NCBI RefSeq assembly: GCF_035984415.1 | Contig: NZ_CP130720.1 | Location: forward strand, 2,356,001-2,420,000 | DNA: 64,000 nt | Reading direction: 5' to 3' | DNA from: Streptomyces sp. NBC_01296 | Lineage (GTDB): Bacteria; Actinomycetota; Actinomycetes; Streptomycetales; Streptomycetaceae | Part shown: one piece after another, positions 39,258 to 48,487 of the stretch | Numbering within the stretch: the first letter of the stretch is position 1 | Layout: every line of letters starts with the position of its first letter | The notes under the pieces: generated by a model | Seen by the model: only the letters and a program-made list of their open reading frames with translations | The model's database searches: none | Told to the model about the DNA's origin: nothing | Position numbers and translations under genes: made by a program

Positions 39258-41804
39258 TCACAACCGGGGGTCGACCGGCTCCGATTCGAGGGCGAGCACC
39301 CCGAAGACCGCCTCGTGCACCCGCCACAGCGGCTCCTCCCCCGCCAGCCGGTCCAGGGCCTCCAGCCCGAGCGCGTATTCGCGCAGGGCCAGCGAGCGCT
39401 TGTGCCCCAGGAACCGCTGGCGCAGCTTCTCCAGCTGCTCCGGACGCGTGTACTCCGGGCCGTAGATGATCCGCAGGTACTCGCGCCCGCGCACCTTGAC
39501 CCCGGGCTGGACCAGGCGGCCCTTGCCGTCCCGGGCGTACGCCTGGAGCGGTTTGACGACCATGCCCTCGCCGCCCGCGGCCGTCAGCTCCAGCCACCAG
39601 TCGGTGCCCGCCCGTACGGAGTCCTCGTCGGCGGTGTCGACCAGGATCCGGCCGGTGCGGCGCAGCAGCCCGGTGCCGGAGGCCTCGTCGGCGGCGACGA
39701 GCCGGTCCAGCCAGAACAGCTGCTCGTCGTGCGGTACGGCGGCCAGCGAGCGCCCGGCCGCCGCCAGCAGCTGGAACGGCGCGAACCGTACGCCGTCCAG
39801 CCCGTCGGTGGTCCAGCAGTAGCGCCGGTAGGCGTCGGTGAACCGCGCGGCGTCGGCGGCCCGGTCCTGCTGGCGGGCGAGCAGCTCGCCGGTGTCGATG
39901 CCCCGCGCGGCGGCCGCGGCCAGGGCACCGAGGGCGTCCGGGAAGACGGCGCGGGAGGCCGCGCCGACGGCGGCGTACTGGTTGCGCAGCAGGCCGGTGG
40001 ACTTCAGCGACCAGGGCAGCAGCTCCCCGTCCAGCAGCAGCCAGTCGGTGGCCAGCTCCTCCCACAGGCCCGCGTCGGTGACGGCGCCGCGGAGCCGGGT
40101 CAGGACCTCCTCGGTGACCTCGGGGTCGCGGAAGAAGGGCCGGCCGGTGCGGGTGTAGACGGAACCGGTCGGCCCGTCGGCACCGAAGCGCTCCCGGGCG
40201 CTCTCGGCGTCCTTGCACACCAGAACCGTGGCCCGGGAGCCCATGTGCTTCTCCTCGCACACGACCTGGGCGATGCCGTCCTTGCGGTACTGGGCGAAGG
40301 CCTCGGCCGGGTGCTCCAGGTAGCCCGCCTCCCGGGAGGTGGCGGTGGGCGCCATGGTCGGCGGCAGGTACGGGACCAGCCGCGGGTCCACCGCGAAGCG
40401 GCTCATGACCTCCAGGGCCGCCGCCGCGTTCTCCTCGCGCACGGTGACGTTGCCCAGGTGCCGGGTCTCGACGATCCGGCGCCCGTGGACGTCGCCCAGG
40501 TCGAGCGGACGCCCCTCGTGGCCGCCCGGCGCCTCGCCGGCGAGCGGCCTGACCGGCTCGTACCAGACCTTCTCGGCCGGTACGTCGACCAGTTCGCGCT
40601 CGGGCCAGCGCAGGGCGGTCATCTTCCCGCCGAAGACGGCGCCGGTGTCCAGGCAGATGGTGTTGTTGATCCAGGCGGTGTTCGGGACCGGGGTGTGGCC
40701 GTAGACCACGACCGCCTTGCCGCGGTAGTCCTCCGCCCACGGGTAGCGCACGGGCAGGCCGAACTCGTCGGTCTCGCCGGTGGTCTCCCCGTACAGGGCG
40801 TGCGAGCGGACCCGGCCGGAGGTGCGGCCGTGGTACTTCTCGGGCAGCCCGGCGTGGCAGACCACCAGCTTGCCGCCGTCGAGCACGTAGTGGCTGACCA
40901 GGCCGCGGATGAACTCCCGCACCTCCTGGACGAACTCCTCCGGCTCATGGCTCAGCTGCTCGATCGTCTCGGCGAGCCCGTGGGTCTGCTGGACCTTGGA
41001 GCCCTTGAGGTAACGGCCGAGCTTGTTCTCGTGGTTCCCGGGCACGCACAGCGCGTTGCCGGACCCGACCATGCCCATCACGCGGCGCAGGACGCCGGGG
41101 CTGTCCGGGCCGCGGTCGACGAGGTCGCCGACGAAGACCGCGGTGCGGCCCTCCGGGTGGGCGCCGTCCTCGTACCCGAGCTGGCCGAGCAGGGTCTCCA
41201 GCTCGGAGGAACAGCCGTGGATGTCGCCGATGATGTCGAAGGGTCCGGTGAGGTGGGTGAGGTCGTTGAACCGCTTCTCCAGCACCACTTCCGCGCTGTC
41301 GGCCTCCTCGGGCGTGCGCAGCACGTGCACCTTGCGGAAGCCCTCGCGCTCCAGACCGCGCAGCGAGCGGCGCAGGTCGCGGCGGTGCCGCTGGATGACG
41401 GCGCGGGGCAGCCCGGCCCGGTCGGGGCGGCCGGCGTTGCGTTCGGCGCAGACCTCCTCGGGCATGTCGAGGACGATGGCGATGGGCAGCACGTCGTGCG
41501 CGCGGGCGAGCTGGACCAGCTGCCGGCGGGCCTCGGACTGCACGCTGGTCGCGTCGACGACGGTGAGGCGCCCGGCCTCCAGCCGCTTGCCGGCGATGTA
41601 GTGGAGGACGTCGAAGGCGTCCCGGCTCGCACTCTGGTCGTTCTCGTCGTCGGAGACGAGGCCCCGGCAGTAGTCGGAGGAGATGATCTCGGTGGGCTTG
41701 AAGTGCTTGCGGGCGAAGGTGGACTTGCCGGATCCGGTGGCCCCGATCAGGACGACGAGGGACAGGTCGGTGACGGGAAGTACGCGCGCGGCGGTCGTGG
41801 TCAT
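39258..41804 (-). CDS. pnkp: Polynucleotide kinase-phosphatase of the Pnkp/Hen1 RNA repair system
   Basis: 848 residues with three modules, as in bacterial Pnkp. Residues about 15-170 are a 5'-kinase (P-loop GATGSGKST at 21-29, SSDYCR). Residues about 185-450 are a binuclear metallophosphatase (GDIHGCSSE, GDLVDRGPDS, GNHENK, YGHTPV) for 2',3'-cyclic phosphate ends. Residues about 475-848 are a ligase-like adenylyltransferase with nucleophile Lys519 in EEKHMGSRA and EGMVVKP. It heals and, with Hen1, seals cleaved RNA such as tRNA cut by ribotoxins. ATG overlaps the hen1 stop (ATGA). Confidence 0.93.
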   Translation of the reverse strand: MTTTAARVLPVTDLSLVVLIGATGSGKSTFARKHFKPTEIISSDYCRGLVSDDENDQSASRDAFDVLHYIAGKRLEAGRLTVVDATSVQSEARRQLVQLARAHDVLPIAIVLDMPEEVCAERNAGRPDRAGLPRAVIQRHRRDLRRSLRGLEREGFRKVHVLRTPEEADSAEVVLEKRFNDLTHLTGPFDIIGDIHGCSSELETLLGQLGYEDGAHPEGRTAVFVGDLVDRGPDSPGVLRRVMGMVGSGNALCVPGNHENKLGRYLKGSKVQQTHGLAETIEQLSHEPEEFVQEVREFIRGLVSHYVLDGGKLVVCHAGLPEKYHGRTSGRVRSHALYGETTGETDEFGLPVRYPWAEDYRGKAVVVYGHTPVPNTAWINNTICLDTGAVFGGKMTALRWPERELVDVPAEKVWYEPVRPLAGEAPGGHEGRPLDLGDVHGRRIVETRHLGNVTVREENAAAALEVMSRFAVDPRLVPYLPPTMAPTATSREAGYLEHPAEAFAQYRKDGIAQVVCEEKHMGSRATVLVCKDAESARERFGADGPTGSVYTRTGRPFFRDPEVTEEVLTRLRGAVTDAGLWEELATDWLLLDGELLPWSLKSTGLLRNQYAAVGAASRAVFPDALGALAAAAARGIDTGELLARQQDRAADAARFTDAYRRYCWTTDGLDGVRFAPFQLLAAAGRSLAAVPHDEQLFWLDRLVAADEASGTGLLRRTGRILVDTADEDSVRAGTDWWLELTAAGGEGMVVKPLQAYARDGKGRLVQPGVKVRGREYLRIIYGPEYTRPEQLEKLRQRFLGHKRSLALREYALGLEALDRLAGEEPLWRVHEAVFGVLALESEPVDPRL

Positions 41805-43273
41805 GCGACCTCACCCTCTTTCTTGGTCTCCGTGCTGATCTGTGTGAAAACGGCCATCTGGGTGGGCGGCCCCACCTCGGGGTCGTCGTCCCCGACGGGA
41901 ACGAACTCGGCGGCGTACCCGTACCGTTCGGCGACCTCTCCGGCCCAGGTACGGAACTCCTCACGGGTCCACTCGAAGCGGTGGTCGCCGTGCCGGACGT
42001 GCCCGGCGGGCAGGGTCTCCCAGCGGACGTTGTACTCGACGTTCGGGGTGGTGACGAGGACGGTGCGGGGGCGGGCCGAGCCGAACACCGCGTACTCCAG
42101 GGCGGGCAGCCGCGGCAGATCGAGGTGTTCGATGACCTCGCTGAGCACGGCCGCGTCGTAGCCGGTCAGCCGCTTGTCGGTGTAGGCGAGCGAGCCCTGC
42201 AGCAGCTGCACGCGGCTGCTCTGCCGCTCCCCCATCCGCTCGAGGCGCAGCCGCTTGGCGGCCGTGCCGAGGGCCCGCATGGACACGTCGACGCCGACGA
42301 TCTCGGTGAAGGCGGCGTCCTTGAGGAGGGCCTGCACCAGCTGGCCCTGTCCGCAGCCGAGGTCGAGGACCCGGGCCGCGCCGGCGGTGCGCAGTGCGGC
42401 GAGGACCGCCTCGCGCCGCTGCACGGCGAGCGGTACGGGCCTTTCCTCGGTGTCACGGTTCTCGTCCACGGCGTTGTCGAGCTCCTCGACCTCGCTGCCG
42501 TCGGCCTCGGCCAGCCGGACCAGCTCCAGCCGCTCCAGGGCGTCGCGGGTCAGCCGCTTGTGGCGGGCGAGGTAGCGGGCGCTGATGAGCCCGTTCTCGG
42601 GGTGCGCGGCCAGCCAGCCGTCTCCGGCGCGCAGCAGCTTGTCCACCTCGTCGGGGGCGACCCAGTAGTGCTTCGCGTCGTCGAGCACGGGCAGCAGGAC
42701 GTAGAGCTGCCGCAGGGCGTCGGCGAGCCGCAGTTCGCCCTCCAGCACGAGCCGTACGTACCGGGAGTCCCCCCACTCGGGGAACTGCTCGTCGAGCGGC
42801 ACGGGTTCGGCCCGCACGAGGTCCCAGCCGAGCGGATCGAACAGCCTGTGGACGAGCTCCGCCCCGCCGCGGGCGGGCAGCGCCGGTATCTCGATCCGCA
42901 GCGGACGGGCCTGCTCCGGCAGCTCGGGGCGGGCGGTGCACTGGCCCTTGAGCGCGCTGCGAAAGACGGAACTGAGCGCGACGGCGAGCAGCGAGGAGGC
43001 GGCGTACGGACGGTCGTTGACGTACTGCGCGAGCGCGGCGTCGGGCGCCCCGCCCCGCCCTTTGCCCTGCCCGCGCCGCACGAGTGCGACGGGATCCACC
43101 TCAAGCAGCAGGGCCGCCGTGCATCGCTGGTCGGCGGCCTCGGGATAGAACACGTGGGCGACACCGTGGGAGGTGGAGAACGCCTGCACCTTCCCGGGAT
43201 GCTTGTGCAGCAGAAAACCCAGATCGGTAGCCGGGTGCTCAGCACTGCCAGTGGTGGAGATCGTCAGGAACAT
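41801..43273 (-). CDS. hen1: 3'-terminal RNA ribose 2'-O-methyltransferase Hen1
   Basis: 490 residues. The N-terminal half (about 1-240) is the bacterial Hen1 ligase-activating domain (MFLTISTTG, DLGFLLHKHPGKVQAF); the C-terminal half is a SAM methyltransferase with VLDLGCGQGQL and the metal-binding SEVIEHLDLPRL and GHVRHGDHRFEW. It methylates the 3' end during RNA repair, so that the same site is protected from re-cleavage, and it activates Pnkp ligation. ATG 43273 fits homologues; ATG 43285 (four residues longer) has a better ribosome-binding site (GGGGG). It is co-transcribed with pnkp. Confidence 0.92.
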   Translation of the reverse strand: MFLTISTTGSAEHPATDLGFLLHKHPGKVQAFSTSHGVAHVFYPEAADQRCTAALLLEVDPVALVRRGQGKGRGGAPDAALAQYVNDRPYAASSLLAVALSSVFRSALKGQCTARPELPEQARPLRIEIPALPARGGAELVHRLFDPLGWDLVRAEPVPLDEQFPEWGDSRYVRLVLEGELRLADALRQLYVLLPVLDDAKHYWVAPDEVDKLLRAGDGWLAAHPENGLISARYLARHKRLTRDALERLELVRLAEADGSEVEELDNAVDENRDTEERPVPLAVQRREAVLAALRTAGAARVLDLGCGQGQLVQALLKDAAFTEIVGVDVSMRALGTAAKRLRLERMGERQSSRVQLLQGSLAYTDKRLTGYDAAVLSEVIEHLDLPRLPALEYAVFGSARPRTVLVTTPNVEYNVRWETLPAGHVRHGDHRFEWTREEFRTWAGEVAERYGYAAEFVPVGDDDPEVGPPTQMAVFTQISTETKKEGEVA

Positions 43274-43363
43274 GCAGCTCAGCATGCCTGCAGCCCCCTG
43301 GCGAGGGCCACCGGATTTTCCCCCTCGCCCACCTCCCGCACCACCCCCGGATCCCGGTCGGGC

Positions 43364-44275
43364 TCACTGGAGCCGCTGCATCCCCGCGGTCAGTTGGGCG
43401 ATGGCGGGCGGGCCGATGCGGCAGCAGCCGCCCAGGAGGCGGGCGCCCGCCGTGAGCCAGGCTTCGACGGGCCAGGGGGCGGGGTCGGGCGGGGCGTGCC
43501 AGGTGGCGGTGGGGGCGTCCCAGACGGAGCCGTCGTTCGGGTAGGCCAGGAGCGGCTTGGCGGTGACGGAGGCGGCCGCCTCCAGGGCGGGCAGTACGTC
43601 CGCCGGGTCGCAGCAGTTGACGCCGAGGGCGATGATCTCCGGGGCCTCGGCCGCGAGGGCGAAGGCCTCGGGGAGGGGCTGGCCTGCGCGGGTGCGGGCG
43701 TCGGCCACGGTGTAGCTCAGCCAGGCGGGCGCACCGGTTGCGGCGAGGACGGCGAGCAGGGCTTCGGCCTCTTCGGCGTCCGGGACGGTCTCCACGGCCA
43801 GGACGTCGGGGCCCGCCTCGAGCAGCGCCTCGATGCGGGGGCGGTGGAAGGCGGCGAGCTCGCGCACGCTCAGCCCGTACCGCCCGCGGTACTCGGAGCC
43901 GTCCGCGAGCACCGCCCCGTACGGGCCGACCGAGGCGGCGACCCAGACCTCGTGGTCCGCGGCCTCGGCCGCCCGGGCGGCGAGTGCGACGCTGCGGTGC
44001 AGCAGGGCGGTGGTCGCGGCCCGGTCGTGGCCGTGGGCGGCGAAGGCCTCGTACCCCACCTGGTAGCCGGCGGTGATCAGCACCTCGGCGCCGGCCCGCG
44101 CGTACGCCGTGTGGGCGGCCTCCACCTGGTCCGGCCGCTCGGCGAGCACCCGGCCCGACCAGAGGCCGCCGGACAGGTCGCAGCCCTGGTCGGTGAGCTG
44201 GTTGCTCAGTCCGCCGTCCAGGAGCACGACCCTGCGGGCCAGGGCTTCGGCGAGCGGTCCGGACGCGCGGGGCAT
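43364..44275 (-). CDS. mmuM: Homocysteine S-methyltransferase
   Basis: 303 residues, Hcy-binding barrel. Zinc ligands are in GVNCCDP and the C-terminal GGCCRIGP; the N-terminus is VVLLDGGLSNQLTDQGCDL. It transfers a methyl group from S-methylmethionine or S-adenosylmethionine to homocysteine to give methionine. It lies 16 bp after the F420-type oxidoreductase gene and is probably in the same unit, though no functional link is evident. Confidence 0.9.
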   Translation of the reverse strand: MPRASGPLAEALARRVVLLDGGLSNQLTDQGCDLSGGLWSGRVLAERPDQVEAAHTAYARAGAEVLITAGYQVGYEAFAAHGHDRAATTALLHRSVALAARAAEAADHEVWVAASVGPYGAVLADGSEYRGRYGLSVRELAAFHRPRIEALLEAGPDVLAVETVPDAEEAEALLAVLAATGAPAWLSYTVADARTRAGQPLPEAFALAAEAPEIIALGVNCCDPADVLPALEAAASVTAKPLLAYPNDGSVWDAPTATWHAPPDPAPWPVEAWLTAGARLLGGCCRIGPPAIAQLTAGMQRLQ

Positions 44276-44291
44276 CGGTCGTGCGCCTGTC

Positions 44292-45215
44292 TCAGCCGAG
44301 CTGGGACAGCACCTGGGCCGAGATCAGCTCCAGGTGGTCCAGGTCGTCGAGGTCGAGCAGCTGGAGGTAGACGCGGGAGCTGCCGACGGCCGCGTAGGCG
44401 CCGATCTTCTCCACGACCTCGGCCGGAGAGCCGGCCAGGCCGTTGGCCTTGAGCTCGTCCACGTCGCGGCCGATGGCGGCGGCGCGGCGGGCGACCTCGG
44501 CGTCGTCCCTGCCGACGCACACCACGAGGGCGTTGGAGTAGACGAGGTCGTCGGCCCCCCGCCCGGCCTCCTCGGCGGCCCGGCGCACCCGGCCGAACTG
44601 CCGCTCGCTGTCCGCGATCGACGCGAACGGCATGTTGAACTCGTCGGCGTACCGGGCGGCGAGGCGCGGGGTGCGCTTCGCGCCGTGGCCGCCGATGAGC
44701 ACGGGCACCTTGGCCTGGGCCGGCTTGGGCAGCGCCGGGGACTTCTCCACCTGGTAGTGGGTGCCGGCGTAGTCGAAGGTGGCGCCGGGCTCGGTGGCCC
44801 ACAGGCCGGTGACGATGGCCAGCTGCTCCTCCAGCCGGGCCATCCGCTCCGCCGGGAAGGGGATGCCGTACGCCTTGTGCTCCTCCTCGAACCAGCCCGC
44901 TCCCAGGCCCAGTTCGACCCGGCCTCCGGACATCTGGTCGACCTGGGCCACCTGGATGGCGAGCACGCCGGGCAGCCGGAAGGTGCCGGCCGTCATCAGC
45001 GTGCCCAGCCGGATCCGCCGCGTCTCCCGGGCCAGGCCCGCGAGGGTGATCCAGGCGTCGGTGGGCCCGGGCAGGCCGTCCGCCGAGCCCATCCGCAGGT
45101 AGTGGTCGGACCGGAAGAACGCGTCGAAGCCCAGGTCCTCGGTGGCCTTGGCGACGCTCAGGAGGGTGTCGTAGCTGGCGCCCTGCTGGGGTTCGGTGAA
45201 AATACGGAGATCCAT
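44292..45215 (-). CDS. LLM-class, probably F420-dependent oxidoreductase
   Basis: 307 residues, luciferase-like TIM barrel: MDLRIFTEPQQGASYDTL, GFDAFFRSDHYLRM, RIRLGTLMTAGTFRLPG, DQMSGGRVELGLGAGWFEEEHKAYGIPFP and LIGGHGAKRTPRLAARYADEFN. These are typical of actinobacterial F420-dependent LLM enzymes. The reaction is unknown. ATG 45215 has ribosome-binding GGGAGG; the 25-residue upstream extension is excluded. Confidence 0.85.
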   Translation of the reverse strand: MDLRIFTEPQQGASYDTLLSVAKATEDLGFDAFFRSDHYLRMGSADGLPGPTDAWITLAGLARETRRIRLGTLMTAGTFRLPGVLAIQVAQVDQMSGGRVELGLGAGWFEEEHKAYGIPFPAERMARLEEQLAIVTGLWATEPGATFDYAGTHYQVEKSPALPKPAQAKVPVLIGGHGAKRTPRLAARYADEFNMPFASIADSERQFGRVRRAAEEAGRGADDLVYSNALVVCVGRDDAEVARRAAAIGRDVDELKANGLAGSPAEVVEKIGAYAAVGSSRVYLQLLDLDDLDHLELISAQVLSQLG

Positions 45216-45340
45216 GCCTCCCATCCTGCCTCGCCCGGCCGCCTCCGGCAGGCGCCCCCGTCCCGCCCCGGCAGGGTGAATCTGCGTCAACCCTGCGGTC
45301 CGCCCCGCGCCAGGCCGGTGACCGGCCCGGACGGGGATCG

Positions 45341-45544
45341 TTGGCTCGGACGGAGCCGGACCGCCCGGCCCGCGCGCCGAAGGGCCTGCTGCAGCAGATG
45401 GAAGAGCTGATCGCGGCGCTGAACGCCGACCTGTCGCAGCTCGACGCCGACCTCCAGTCCTCCACGGACCGCACCCCCGGCACGCCGCCGGCCCCGGGAA
45501 GCCGCGCCCCCGAGAGCGAGCGCCCGTCCCACCGGTCGTACTGA
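45341..45544 (+). CDS. Small protein with predicted coiled coil, unknown function
   Basis: 67 residues from a TTG. Residues 16-40 (GLLQQMEELIAALNADLSQLDADLQ) have heptad-like Leu spacing; the ends are Pro/Ser/Arg-rich and probably disordered. Third codon positions are almost all G or C, which supports translation of this frame. The start is uncertain; no ATG or GTG with a ribosome-binding site is present. Confidence 0.4.
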   Translation: MARTEPDRPARAPKGLLQQMEELIAALNADLSQLDADLQSSTDRTPGTPPAPGSRAPESERPSHRSY

Positions 45545-45610
45545 CCGTGCGGGTCCCGTCGCGCGCGGCGGGACCCTCGATCCCGTTCTCCCGTCGTTCG
45601 CCCGCTCCCG

Positions 45611-46096
45611 TCAGGCCACGCCCGAGGCGGACCCCCGTTCACGGACCGCCAGGCGCCGCAGGACCGCCCGGACCCGGTCGCTCGATTCGTCGGCCGCGTC
45701 GATGGACTCTATGCACTGCCAGTACAGGCCTTCGTCGTCCGTCGCACAGGCCACCCCGACCAGGGCTATCCCCACTTCGCCGAGCAACGCCTGCAGTCCG
45801 AGCAGAGCCTGGCGGACATCCGCCACCTCGGTCAGCTGCGCCGCTCTCGGCGGATAGTCGGGCGCGCTGCCCTCGCCGCGCAGGGCGGCTCTGTCGAGCA
45901 CCCCGCAGCCTCTGCCCCCCGCTTCACCCAGTCCCCGTGCCTCCGATCTCAGCTCCCGCGGCCCGGTGACCGCCAGCCAGCTCCCTATCCCCTGCGTGAG
46001 CGCCTGGGCCTGCCAGGCCTCGCCCACGATGTCCATCGCCGCCCCGCTCTGTGCCAGCGCGTGCCGGCCGGCCGCGATGAGCCGTACCGCATCCAT
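45611..46096 (-). CDS. Conserved actinobacterial hypothetical protein (DUF6099-like)
   Basis: 161 residues, helical and Ala-rich. The N-terminus MDAVRLIAAGRHALAQSGAAMDIVGEAWQAQALTQGIGSWLA recalls a Streptomyces family known as DUF6099; that match is from memory. Other features are a central helix (RQALLGLQALLGEVGIALVGVACATDDEGLYWQCIESIDAADES). No signal, membrane segment or catalytic motif. Function unknown. Confidence 0.65.
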   Translation of the reverse strand: MDAVRLIAAGRHALAQSGAAMDIVGEAWQAQALTQGIGSWLAVTGPRELRSEARGLGEAGGRGCGVLDRAALRGEGSAPDYPPRAAQLTEVADVRQALLGLQALLGEVGIALVGVACATDDEGLYWQCIESIDAADESSDRVRAVLRRLAVRERGSASGVA

Positions 46097-46219
46097 ATGC
46101 CGTCCCCCGTCCGCACGACATCCACCGTTCTCACCACTACCCAGAGTGAGGGCAATGCGCCAGTAAAGCCAGGGGTATTCGGAAATCTATGGACACAAAC
46201 ATGGTTGTGGACGACGCCA

Positions 46220-46615
46220 TCACTCCGAAGAGTGACAATTCGATGTCGGAGGCCCTGTCACCGGGAAGCGGAGCTCGTTCCTCTCGATCTTCGCGGCGAG
46301 CGCATCCAGCACATCCACCTCGAGGACCTCACAGAACTGCAGCAGATACGCCAGCACGTCGGCCACCTCATCGGCCACGCGGTGCGCGGTTTCCGGCTTC
46401 TCCATGACCTCCGCCGACTGTTCCGGGGTCAGCCACTGGAAGATTTCGACCAGTTCGGAGGCCTCCACGCTCAGCGCCACGGCCAGGTTCTTGGGCGTGT
46501 GGTAAGGCTCCCAGCCGCGAGCCGCCGCGAACGCGGCCAGCCGCCGCTGCAGTTGGTGCAGCCGCTCGTGCGGGTGCGGCTCGTCCCCGTGCTGTACGTC
46601 CTGCTCATCGCTCAT
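46220..46615 (-). CDS. MazG-like nucleotide pyrophosphohydrolase
   Basis: 131 residues, all-alpha NTP-PPase. The metal-binding motif ExxE...ExxD is seen as SVEASELVEIFQWL and ADEVADVLAYLLQFCEVLEVD, preceded by AAARGWEPYHTPKNLA. This size and sequence match the dCTPase/MazG-like family that clears non-canonical nucleotides. ATG 46615 overlaps the stop of the ATPase gene by ATGA, so the two are translationally coupled. Confidence 0.87.
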   Translation of the reverse strand: MSDEQDVQHGDEPHPHERLHQLQRRLAAFAAARGWEPYHTPKNLAVALSVEASELVEIFQWLTPEQSAEVMEKPETAHRVADEVADVLAYLLQFCEVLEVDVLDALAAKIERNELRFPVTGPPTSNCHSSE

Positions 46616-47862
46616 GGCGTCAGGTCTACCACCGCGACGCCCGGGCTGAGGCGGGCGGCCGCGGCCGTCTCCTCCCCCACCGCGGCGACCAGGCGGACAT
46701 GGCCGCGGCCGCAGCACAGCAGGGCCAGCCGCAGCAGCTCTGCGTTCTGCCGCCGGTCCAGGCCGCGGTCGAAACCGTCGGCGAGGACGGTCAGCGCCTG
46801 CCGGGCGGAGAGCAGTTCGGCGGCCGGGTCCATGGCCAGCACCCCCGGGCCGGTCAGCAGGACCAGCGCCAGCGCGAGGAACCGGAGCTCGCCCGCGCCC
46901 AGCCGGCCCAGTTCCGTGGCGGGCCCGGCGGAGCCGCGGTCCAGCAGCGCCGTGACCGGGCCGTGCGCGGGGGCCCGTACGTCCAGGCCCTCCACCGGGC
47001 CCGAACAGCCGGTCCGCGCCGCCGCCGTCAGCAGCGCATGGCGGGTGCCGCATTCGTGGCGGGTCCGGCGCAGTACGTCGGCCAGGTTGGCGCAGTCGCC
47101 GAGCAGCCGGCCCGCGCCCGGCGGGACGGGGGCCCGCATCCGGTCCGGGCGCGGGTCGCAGGGGAACGCCGAGCGCAGGGCCACCACCATCTGCTCGGCG
47201 GCGGCGAGGACCTGCCGCTGTCCTGCCGTGGCGCCGGCCACGCGCAGCGGGAGCAGGGCGGTGCCGAGCCGGTCGTCGGGCAGCGGGGCCCGGGTGACGC
47301 CGACGGCCCCGCCGGTCAGCCAGGAGGCCTGTACGGAGCGTCGGCCGGGGTCGCGCAGGGCGGTGCTGAGCAGGATCTGCCCGCCCGCGGAGAGCCGTTC
47401 GCCGACGATCCGCAGTGCGGGTTCGGCCTGGACGGCGAGGTCGAGGCGGACGGGTCCGGCCGGGCCGTCGACGGTGCAGCCGATGCGGAATCCGCGCCGC
47501 CCCTCGCCGTCGGGCAGGGCCCGGTCGGGGATCCGGGCCCCCGGGTCGGGGAACGCCTCCTCCAGGGTGGCCCCGGATCCGAGCCCGGCCAGGGCCTCGT
47601 ACGCGGCGAGGACCTGGGACTTGCCGCTGCCGCTGGGCCCGGTGAGGTACGTCACGGGCCCGAGCGGGAAGACGGCCGCGCGGTGCGCCCCGAAGGCGGA
47701 GAGCCGCAACTCGGTGACGGCGGGCCGGTGGTGCACGACGGGCCGTGCGGTATCGGCCGGCGGGCCGGGCGACACGGCGTCGTCGGCCGGGGCGGCGGCG
47801 GCAGGGGTATCGGCTAACGCGGCAGAGGCAGAGGCCTCCGCCGCGTCCAAGGTGGCGTCCAT
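46612..47862 (-). CDS. AAA/ABC-type ATPase, unknown role
   Basis: 416 residues. After a disordered Ala/Pro-rich start (1-45), VTELRLSAFGAHRAAVFPLGPVTYLTGPSGSGKSQVLAAYEAL is an SMC/RecF-like Walker A region; near the C-terminus LGAGELRFLALALVLLTGPGVLAMDPAAELL resembles the signature and Walker B of ABC ATPases. There is no coiled-coil hinge, so it is a compact OLD/RecF-like ATPase. Coupling with a MazG-like pyrophosphohydrolase suggests a nucleotide-stress or defence-like function, but this is speculative. Confidence 0.75.
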   Translation of the reverse strand: MDATLDAAEASASAALADTPAAAAPADDAVSPGPPADTARPVVHHRPAVTELRLSAFGAHRAAVFPLGPVTYLTGPSGSGKSQVLAAYEALAGLGSGATLEEAFPDPGARIPDRALPDGEGRRGFRIGCTVDGPAGPVRLDLAVQAEPALRIVGERLSAGGQILLSTALRDPGRRSVQASWLTGGAVGVTRAPLPDDRLGTALLPLRVAGATAGQRQVLAAAEQMVVALRSAFPCDPRPDRMRAPVPPGAGRLLGDCANLADVLRRTRHECGTRHALLTAAARTGCSGPVEGLDVRAPAHGPVTALLDRGSAGPATELGRLGAGELRFLALALVLLTGPGVLAMDPAAELLSARQALTVLADGFDRGLDRRQNAELLRLALLCCGRGHVRLVAAVGEETAAAARLSPGVAVVDLTP

Positions 47863-47929
47863 GCGCCGGACGGTACGGCCCGCCGGGCCCCCGGTGGGCA
47901 CGGCGAACCGTTCCGCCCTGGCGACCTTC

Positions 47930-48325
47930 CTACGATCGGGGGACGGCGGCGGCCGCGATCCCCTCGACCTCGGTCCCGACGGGCGCCAGCAGGAAGACGT
48001 TCCGGTCGACCCGGTGCATCCCGCTGCCCAGTCCGAAGACCACGCCGCTGCTGAAGTCGAGGATCCGCTTGGCCACTTCGCTGTCCGCGCCGGTGAGGTC
48101 GAGCAGCACCGGGATCTGCGCGATCAGGTACTCGGCCACCTCCCGGGCATCGGCGAAGATCTGGACCCGGATCACGACGAAGCGCCGCTGTTCCGCCGCG
48201 GCAGGTCCCGGCGCCGTGGGGATCGTGCGGTGGTCCACCCGGGAGGGCCACTCGTTGCGACTGCGCAGGGGGACCACCTGCGCGAGCCCCTCCCACTGTT
48301 CGTCCGTGACGTCGTACCTGCTCAC
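47930..48325 (-). CDS. SepF-like cell division protein
   Basis: 131 residues, GTG start. The C-terminal 80 residues match the SepF fold (RFVVIRVQIFADAREVAEYLIAQIPVLLDLTGADSEVAKRILDFSSGVVFGLGSGMHRVDRNVFLLAP). SepF anchors and shapes FtsZ at the membrane; the N-terminus here lacks an obvious amphipathic membrane helix (WEGLAQVVPLRSR), as in the SepF-like paralogues (Sfl) of Streptomyces that modulate the main SepF. It is therefore probably a paralogue, not the main SepF beside ftsZ. Confidence 0.82.
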   Translation of the reverse strand: MSRYDVTDEQWEGLAQVVPLRSRNEWPSRVDHRTIPTAPGPAAAEQRRFVVIRVQIFADAREVAEYLIAQIPVLLDLTGADSEVAKRILDFSSGVVFGLGSGMHRVDRNVFLLAPVGTEVEGIAAAAVPRS

Positions 48326-48437
48326 CGGGCCGCCTCGGCCGTGCGCTTCATGTGCATCCCGCCATCCTCTCGCGTTTCACCCGTTCAGCCCAACAACGAC
48401 ACGAGCGACGCGGGGTACTCCCGCGAAAGCGAATAGG

Positions 48438-48456
48438 TTAGGTTAGGCATACCTAA
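48438..48456 (+). promoter_or_regulatory. Iron box (DmdR1/IdeR-type operator)
   Basis: TTAGGTTAGGCATACCTAA matches the 19-bp consensus TTAGGTTAGGCTAACCTAA except for two central bases. It lies 32-50 bp before the DUF2470 gene, in a promoter position, and predicts repression when iron is sufficient. Confidence 0.9.
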
Positions 48457-48487
48457 GTCACTCGTCCAGGACGATGGAGAGATCCGC

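Noticed and set aside
45287..45532. An 81-codon minus-strand frame opposite the small coiled-coil ORF
   Set aside because: Its translation is Arg/Gly-rich with no structure, while the plus-strand frame has the expected third-position GC bias and a heptad pattern.
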